Positions 57,282-64,000 of a stretch of DNA of 64,000 bases are shown here, one piece after another; position 1 is the stretch's first letter; each line of letters begins with the position of its first letter. The DNA comes from Pedinophyceae sp. YPF-701 (lineage: Eukaryota; Chlorophyta; Pedinophyceae), in contig CAJZHL010000002.1 in assembly GCA_916048055.1 (NCBI GenBank), positions 434,001 to 498,000 on the forward strand, in the 5' to 3' direction. The translations under genes were made by a program, and so were the position numbers. The notes under the pieces are model-generated. The model had not been told where the DNA came from, ran no database searches, and saw only the letters and a list, made by a program, of their open reading frames with translations.

Positions 57282-59864
57282 ATGAGCTGGTTCCTGCCGC
57301 AGGTGCGACCGCGGTGGCGCGCTGCCAGCTGTGCCAACCCTGCAACGCGCCGCACGCGCGCGCTGGGCGCCCGCTGCGCCGTTTTCTGCGCCTATTCGGT
57401 ATTATATATTATTCAATGCGCCGTGGGGCGCGGTTTGGCCCGGGAAGCCTGGCATCGGGCCGCGGGAGGAGCCATCCATGGCCTTCCAAGCGGATCATCG
57501 CGCGCCCTGCAGTCCCCGCCGCGCTGCATTTCCGGGGCAGTGCATGCATGGACGCGCACCGTGCGGGGCGCTCTGCGTCCGCGGCCGCCGCGTCGGGCGT
57601 TCCCTCAGCTCTGTCAGCGGGCGCGAAGTCTCCAGCTTCAATAGCCTGCGAAGGGCCAGGACGCCTCGCGCGGCCGCAGCCGGGCGTCGCGGGGCCCGCA
57701 TTCGCGCGCGCCGGCGGGCGAATACTCCGTGCGTGCTCGTGCGCGGCCTCCAAGGCGGCTGCGTCCACCGGGCTGCGCATCACGCGCCGCGAAATGCGGC
57801 TCTCAAGCGCAGACGCCTTCACCCCGCTCCCGTCGCTTCACGGCGCAAACCCTGCGTATTCCGGCACTCCCTGGTCCCTCATGTATTCTTTTATCTCCTG
57901 AGGCCCGACATAGCCACTCATGGCTCGCTGCGGCGACACCCGGGGCTTTTTCTCAGGAGTGCATTCATGACGCTGCACAGCGGCGGTCTCCGCCGCCTGG
58001 CCCCGCACGGCCGACGTCCTCGCGCGTCCGCCCACAGCGCTGTCAGCGGCGCCGCCAACCGCCCCGCTCGGGCCGGCCGCGCGGCCTGCGCGCGCCCACC
58101 TCTCCCGGCAGGACACTAGCTCTGAGCGTCGCCGCAGCGCGCCCGCGCCCCCCGCACACCCGCTCCCCGCGCCCTCTCGCTGCAGATCAAGTCGGACATA
58201 GGGCCCGCGGGCCGCGGGGGGCACTGCCTGGCCGCCCTGTCCACGAAGGTCGTGCTCTTCGGGGGGGCCGACCGCGCCCCGACGCCGTTCGAGGACCTCT
58301 GGGTCCTCGAGTGCGAAGCAGGTGCGTCCCACGCCTCTCCACGCCAAGCCGCGCACGAAAAACAGCGCCGTCGATGCCACGTGCTGACAGAGAGCGGGCA
58401 GCAGGTGGCCTAGGTGCAACAAAGCCGCCCGCGTCGCGCGTGCACGGACCCACACGCCTCCGCACGCACACCCACGCGCAGACGTGTACCAGTGGACCCG
58501 GATCACGCCGACCTTCAAGGACGGCGTCGACATCCTGCCTCGCACGGGCGCCACAATGTGCGCCATCAATGACAAGTGAGGCCCCCGCGCGGCGCCGCCA
58601 CACGCGCCCCGCGAACCCTCCCCGCACCTCCCCGCCACCCGCCCCGCACACCCGGCCCGCGTCCGCGCGCGCCGCGCCGCGCCGCGCCCCCGTGTCGTTG
58701 CCGCGACGCGCCGTGGCGCCCACCGCGCAGCGCCCCGCCCCGGGTTCCCGCCCGCGCAGGATCTACATGTACGGCGGGCAGGACCCGATGACCGGCGTGG
58801 TGTACAGCGACGTCACGTGCCTCGACACGGACGTGTGGGAGTGGTCTAAAGTGCGCGTCATCGGTGACTCCCCCCCGCCGCGGCACTCCCACGTCGCCGC
58901 CGCGCTCGCGAAGGACCGCATCATCGTCGTCCACGGCGGCTCGGGCCCCCAGGGGACCCCCCTCGACGATCTCTGGGTGTTCAACCTTGACTCAGGAATG
59001 TGGACCCGCCCAGCGCCGGCGGGCGACCCCCCCGCGGCGCGCGAGATGGCCGCGGCGTGCGTGCTCGGCGGGGACCGCATCTTGATCCACGGCGGCCGCG
59101 GCGCCAAGGGCGACATCCTGTCGGACTACGGCATTCTTGACGCGGGCATGATGCGGTGGGTCGCGGGCGGGCTGACGCCGTACCCGCGGTGCTCGCACAC
59201 CGCGGTGCTGCTCGACGTGGAGATCGACCACGACGACGCGCACGGCGCGAAGGCCGCGGGGAAGCCGAGCGGTGCGGAGGGCGCCGGCGCCGCGGACGCA
59301 GAGGCGGCCGAGGACGTGGAGATGTCGACGCCGAAGCCCGGGGCGCCCGGGGCGGCGGACGTCGCGATGGAGACGCCCGCTGCGACGCCGGTGGCCGGGG
59401 CGGCGGACCCGTGGGCGGGCATGGAGGAGGTGCGTGACGGGGGGGAGGCGGAGGTGGGGCAGGGGGTGTTGATGTACGGGGGGTTCTCGGGGAAGGACGT
59501 GGAGGGGAGTTTGGTGGAGTGGGACCCGGACAGCGGCCACATCGAGCTCGCGGTGCCCGTGCCGCCCGGGAACGCCGGCGCCGACGGGAAACCCCCCCCG
59601 GTGCCGCACTTCCACGGGCGGGCGGGGGCGAAGCCGGAGTACGGCACGCTGAAGACGCTGACGGAGCCCGCGCACCGCTTCGCGCACGCGGCGGTGGCGA
59701 TACCGGACCCGGCGGGGAGGGGGACTATGATGCTGGTCATGGGGGGGTGCAACATGTCGGACGACCTGCGGGACGTGGCCGTGTGGCGGTACACCGTGCC
59801 TGAGACGGACGACGCGCAGCACGAGACGGTCGACGCGGCGAGCGCGCTGCTGGAGCTCCTGTGA
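57282..59864 (+). CDS. Kelch-repeat protein
   Basis: A 451-aa kelch beta-propeller. Exons: 57282-57302, 58186-58321, 58482-58575, 58760-59864; donors GTGCGA, GTGCGT, GTGAGG. The first exon has only seven codons (MSWFLPQ) and is followed by an 883-nt intron, so the start is the weakest part. Kelch units are clear: GRGGHCLAALSTKVVLFGG, KIYMYGGQDPMTGVVYSDV, PPPRHSHVAAALAKDRIIVV, AREMAAACVLGGDRILIHGG, and HRFAHAAVAI before MMLVMGGCN. A low-complexity acidic/Pro insert (about residues 255-320) lies between blades. Such proteins bind partners, often as ubiquitin-ligase adaptors, but no BTB or F-box domain is present. Function unknown. Confidence 0.8.
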
Positions 59865-60378
59865 CGACGCGCAACGATGCCGCCGACCGGTGCTAGCGGG
59901 CCTGCGCCGCGGTGCCGACCCGCTGCGCATCTGTGCCGCGCGAGCCTCATCGGCCGTACTGAGGGTTCGCGCCACGAGCAACCCACGGACGCCCACGTGC
60001 GTCCCGGCGACACACAACCGGTTTTTAGGTCAGCGAAGTACATACACAAAGTGTTAATTGACCGCGCACGAAACGAAATGCGGGTGTGCTATCGTCCCGA
60101 TCAAGGCGGCAGCGTGCTAGGAGTACTCGCGCGAAATGCCATGTGAGCATGTCATCATGTGCCAAGGGAAGGCTCTGACCTGCAATCAGTAAGAGTGAGT
60201 GGCGGGCGTCGTCAGCAACAACGCGGCGAGCCGCGCGAGTACTGGACGACGCCCGCCAGCCGACACGCCGAAGTGCTGGTCCACGTCCTACGCTGCTTGT
60301 ACATACACAACGGCTGCGGCCTCTGCCGGGTCGCACGTCTTGCTGCGTCACAGTCTCGCGCGCGGTGCGTGCTGCGGG
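59865..60378. other. Convergent intergenic region with dispersed repeat
   Basis: 514 nt between the kelch gene stop and the stop of the 143-aa gene. It contains copy B of the 41-nt repeat. No exon seen. Confidence 0.45.
60062..60102. repeat. Dispersed 41-nt repeat, copy B
   Basis: Matches 5458-5498 in the same orientation with one visible difference (T for C in the GGGTG-GCT part). Like copy A it lies in an intergenic 3' region. Similarity stops abruptly on both sides. Confidence 0.8.
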
Positions 60379-61126
60379 TCACGTCCAGCGGTTCGCTCCC
60401 TTCTTCCCGACCCCGGACTGCGCCTCCACCTCGTCCATGACCCTGTCCAGGTACGACTGCCTCCGCTCCCCGGACCAGTCGCGCAGGAGCTGGTCGTTCC
60501 AGACGTGCTTCCGGTAGAACCGGAACATGATGTCCTCCTGCGGACCGGGCGGCGCGGGAACGCGACGGATCAGCGCCGCAGAGGGCCCGGACGTTGCTGC
60601 ACCCTGCTGTTGCGGGGTCTCAGGCCCGCACGGAAGCGCGCAGGCGGCGTGTACGCCACGGCGAGGCGGGAATATACTGCTGTGATACGCGTGAGGCGTG
60701 GGGTGGGACGCGGGCCGCCGCAGGTGCGCCGCAAGCGAGCAGCAAGTGCGTGGGTGGCGTGTGTGGGGTGGCGCAGCGCCTCGTGGACCGAACGGCCCGA
60801 GCGCGGGCGTTCGCGCATGTCGACATCGAGAGGAATGGGCGGGGGGGGCGCACCCCGACGGTCATGCCGCTCCAGCGCCGGTCGTTGTTCCAATGGTGGA
60901 AGGCCCACCCCCACAGCGCCATCCAGACCGGGAGCTCCCAGGGCCGCCTGAGGAGAGGACGCTGCTGCAGCAGGTTGACGGTCGTGTGGAAGATCAGGCC
61001 GTACCCGGCGCCGGCCACGCGCCACGGGATCATTCCGAAAGCGTACGAGTCCTGGAGCCCCGCTGCCGCCTTCGCCTCGTCCGACATGACCTCGCCCGTC
61101 CCCAAAAACCTGCCCTTACTCGTCAT
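60379..61126 (-). CDS. Small predicted membrane protein, unknown function (143 aa)
   Basis: Exons (minus): 60854-61126 and 60379-60537, phase 0, donor GTGCGC. The first exon has two hydrophobic stretches, AGAGYGLIFHTTVNLL and ELPVWMALWGWAFHHW, separated by a basic loop QQRPLLRRP. The second exon is polar: DIMFRFYRKHVWNDQLLRDW, then a charged tail ending GANRWT. Size and layout resemble small accessory subunits of mitochondrial inner-membrane complexes, but I do not recognise the family. Good splice borders and conserved-looking aromatic residues argue that it is real. Head to head with MAD1. Confidence 0.65.
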
Positions 61127-61627
61127 TGTGACCACCGGGCCCCCAGGCCCCCGACGTTGCCGCCTCGCGGCGCCAGCTAGCGAGAAAGCCCGTCCGAGCC
61201 AACTCCGAGCCTTGCCGCTGCCTCCCAGGCGAAATAAAGCCGGCGCCAGTGCAACGCAGCGCGCGTCCTGTGCCCGCTGCCTCGCACGCGGGCCCCAAAG
61301 CCCCTGAGAGCGCCCTGGCTGCGCGCGGCGCCCGACGTTTGTACTTCAGGACCCTCTCGGCACGCCTGACGCAGGCCAGCGACGCCGGCGCGCCCCGGTT
61401 GCCGCCCCGCCCTGCCGCACGAGGCCAGACACGGCAGCGGCCGCACGAAGCACCCGTCCGCGAGCCCTCGCGGCGGTGACAGGGGCCCTGCACACCTTGC
61501 ACACGAAAACCGCCGGTGCGTGCGGCGTGGCAGCCGGAACGCGCCGCAGAAGCGGCCTGGCACGATCATCGCCGTACATAGGCCATTTCTCGCACAAAGG
61601 GGCCCCACACGCCCCTCTCTCCGCGCC
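61127..61627. promoter_or_regulatory. Shared upstream region, 143-aa gene and MAD1
   Basis: 501 nt between divergent ATGs at 61126 and 61628. No motif or repeat recognised. Confidence 0.4.
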
Positions 61628-64000
61628 ATGGCGACCCCAGCACTGCATAGGGTGGACTCCCCGGCCGCTAGCCCGTCGAACGAGGGCACTGAGGGCCGTC
61701 GCAAGCGCGCCAGGACGTCCCTGATGTCGGAGGAGCGAGAAGGTGCGTCGATATCGCCGTGAAAACGCGCCTCCGCGCCGTCCCGAGGAGCAACACCGAA
61801 TCCTCAACAACGTGCCGCCTCTCCGCGCACACACCGGGAACGTTCGAGCGACGACCGCCTTCAGATACACTCCTCACTCTTCTCCCACATACATGACACG
61901 AGCCACCGTTTCGATGCCCACGCGCATCTCAGCCCCCCGCCCCCCCGCACGTGCCCCCCACCGCCGCGCGCGCCGTCGCCGCACCGCAGACCCTCCACGG
62001 ACGCCAGACAACGACGACGACGCGCCGCGCCCCGACCTCATCGCGTACCTCTCCCAGCGCTCCACCCAGGCGCAGCAAGCGCAGCTCGAACTCCGCGAAG
62101 CCCGCGAACGCTGCGCCGCGCGCGACCGGACCATCGCGTCCCTCGAGGCCGCGCGCGACGGCCTCGCCGCGGAGAACCAGCGCCTCGTCGAGCGCATCAC
62201 CGCGGAGCACGAGCAGCGCTTGCAGGCGGAGGCGTCGGTCGCGGGGCGCGTGCGGCGCGAAGCAGAGCGCGTTGCCGCCGCGGAGGGCGAGCTCCGCGCC
62301 GCGCTGGACCGCCTCCGCCGCGCCGAGGCCGCGGCGGCGGACGCGGCGGCTGCAGACGGCCGGGCGGACGCGCTGCGCGGAGAGGTGTCGACACTGAAAC
62401 GCCGCGTCCAGGCGCTCGAGGGCGAGCTGGCGGCCGAGAAGGACGCCGGCGTGGACGCGCGGCGCGCGCTGGAGCGGAAGGTCGCGTGGCTGGAGGAGAA
62501 GCGCGGCGTTGACGCGCGGGAGGTGGCGGCGTGCCGCCGGGATGTGGAGGCGGCCCGGGCTGAGACCGCGGAGGTGCGGCGGCGGCTGGCGGCCGCGGAG
62601 GCGCGCGCGGCGGAGCTGGAGCGGCGCGCGCTCGTTGCGGAGTCGGCGAGCAGCGGCGGCGGCGCGGCGATGGAGGAGGTAGTGCGTGCACTGCGTGCCG
62701 AGGTGGAGAGGCGGGACGCGGAGGCGGAGGAGGCTCGGAGGATCAAGGAGCGGTGGGAATCGACGCAGATATTGCGGGAGCGCGCGGAGAGCGAGGCGCG
62801 GCGCGCTGCGGACCTGCAGGCGCGGCTGGAGGCCGCGGAGAGCGCGGCGAGCGAGGCGGCGGCCGCCGCGGCGACGGCGCGGGCGTGGGAGGACCGCGCG
62901 AGCAAGCTCGGGATCGCGCGGCCGGCGGACATGGCCGCGTGGGCGGCGGACGCGCGCAGGGACGCGGTGGCGGCGCTGGAGCGGCTGGGCGCCGCCGACG
63001 AGAGGGCTGCGGCGCTGGCGGTGGAGGCGGAGGACCTCCGGGGGCGCGTGGCGGCGGCGGAGGGCCGCGTCAAGCTCGAGGAGGGGCGCACGGACGAGGC
63101 GCGGGCGGAGGCGGCGCGCGCGGAGGCCCGCGCGCGCATGCTGGGGGGGGAGTGCGAGGGGCTGCGCAGGGTCGTGGAGACGTACGGGAAGGAGAGCGGG
63201 GCGGCTGCGTGGGCGGTGGAGCGCGAGGAGCTGCAGCGGGCGGCCGAGGCGCTGCGGGCGCGGGTGGCGGAGCTGGAGGCGGGTGTGGCGGAGGCGGCGG
63301 CGGCGGGCGCGTCGGCGCGGGCGGAGGCGGAGGCGCAGAAGACGGAGCTGGAGCGGGCGAGCGTGCGCGTGCGGGCGCTGGAGCGCCAGAACGACGCGCT
63401 GGGGCGCGAGGTCGCGTTGTTGCAGGCGCGGCTGGGGAGGGGGGAGTTTGACGCGAGTCAGACGCGGGTGCTGCACCTGCGCGGGAACCCCGAGGCGGCG
63501 GCGCGGGAGGCGAAGCGGAGGGAGGAGGTGGAGCGGCTGGAGGCGCAGAACGAGGCGCTGCGGGCGCAGCTGCGGGAGGCGGAGGCGGTGCGCGTCGCGG
63601 GCGGGGGCGCGGGCGCGGGCGGCGCGTCGAGCGAGGCGGCGGTGCTCGGCGCGGAGGCGATCGTGCAGAAGCGGCGCGCTGCGGAGCTCGAGAAGCAGAT
63701 GCTGCGGCTCAAGGAGGTGCGAGCCGCAGACAGAGATCCATGACACGTCATCAAGTCTATATGTTTGCATATGACTTCTTGTGTGTGTCTTTGACGTGCT
63801 GGTTGGCCATCGGATGTATGCGTGTGCGGGGGGCCGCAGCCAGCACGCGGTGGCATCACACGTACTAACAAATGAGATATCAATCATCTTAGAACTGATT
63901 TTCCAATTGCTCGTTTGTTGGCGGTGCAGGTGTTCAAGGAGCGCGTGCACGCGTTCCGCGAGGCGTGCTACCACCTGCTCGGCTACAGGGTCGACATGGT
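61628..64000 (+). CDS. MAD1: Spindle checkpoint protein MAD1 (cut by right edge)
   Basis: The first 637 codons of a MAD1 homologue, the coiled-coil protein that brings MAD2 to unattached kinetochores. Exons seen: 61628-61742, 61990-63716, 63930 to the window end; donors GTGCGT and GTGCGA. An N-terminal basic patch (GRRKRARTSL) may be a nuclear localisation signal. Residues about 50-610 are an almost unbroken Ala/Glu/Arg-rich coiled coil. Late in it DASQTRVLHLRGNP matches the MAD1 segment that carries a conserved VLHxxxNP motif. The last exon opens the C-terminal RWD head with FKERVHAFREACYHLLGYRV, clearly MAD1. An alternative acceptor for exon 2 lies 15 nt downstream. The remainder is outside the window. 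Confidence 0.9.

Noticed and set aside
61929-63974. A 681-codon minus-strand frame opposite MAD1
   Set aside because: Antisense of a coiled-coil gene, Arg/Leu/His-rich by complement; the plus strand has the MAD1 motifs.

Overview
This is a GC-rich, intron-dense nuclear segment of a photosynthetic eukaryote, most likely a flagellate green alga of chlorophyte or prasinophyte type. Several points support this. Three proteins (ribosomal protein S1, a CbbY-type phosphatase, RidA) carry simple plastid-type transit peptides with no extra signal peptide. TGTAA, the usual green-algal poly(A) signal, lies just after several stop codons. Two basal-body/cilium proteins (CFAP36, CFAP410) are present. Bacterial features (operons, Shine-Dalgarno sites, CRISPR) are absent. 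I found 24 supported genes and one weak candidate, with about 67 introns. Exon joins were read by hand from GT/GC...AG borders, and every model given keeps frame from ATG to stop (the two genes cut by the window edges keep frame as far as they are visible).

Layout. 1-9.3 kb: NUP155 (cut by the left edge), MIS12, RidA, CbbY-like phosphatase, a small one-domain PDI. 9.8-14.2 kb: VPS11, with a fossil inverted pair of Ty3/Gypsy fragments in one intron. 14.4-18 kb: a disordered 718-aa protein of unknown function and a weak candidate exon. 18.5-22.3 kb: NDUFV2 of complex I and a 106-aa unknown. 24.4-29 kb: a Wee1/Myt1-like kinase with a very long tail. 29.8-36.6 kb: an ankyrin protein and the importin-beta-family exportin CSE1. 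37.3-39.5 kb: a lipid-anchored SAM-TPR protein. 39.6-42.8 kb: mitochondrial uL15 back to back with plastid S1. 43.6-45.1 kb: a membrane protein. 46.7-49.4 kb: CFAP36 with three UIM-like motifs. 49.7-51.8 kb: a secretory-pathway cyclophilin with a MITE-like element in an intron. 51.9-53.7 kb: DPH1. 54.0-54.8 kb: a small predicted mitochondrial protein. 55.2-56.4 kb: CFAP410. 57.3-59.9 kb: a kelch protein. 60.4-61.1 kb: a small membrane protein. 61.6-64.0 kb: MAD1 (cut by the right edge).

These are separate housekeeping genes rather than a pathway cluster. Cell-division functions recur (MIS12 kinetochore, MAD1 checkpoint, Wee1-like kinase, CSE1, NUP155). Many neighbours are head to head and share short upstream regions, most strikingly the mitochondrial and plastid ribosomal protein genes.

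The most unusual general feature is splicing: 8 of about 67 introns begin with GC instead of GT, and most GT donors read GTGCG. I did not see a convincing new defence or mobile system. The best leads are the GC-AG introns, the UIM-bearing CFAP36, the degenerate-loop Wee1-like kinase, and the repeats noted below.
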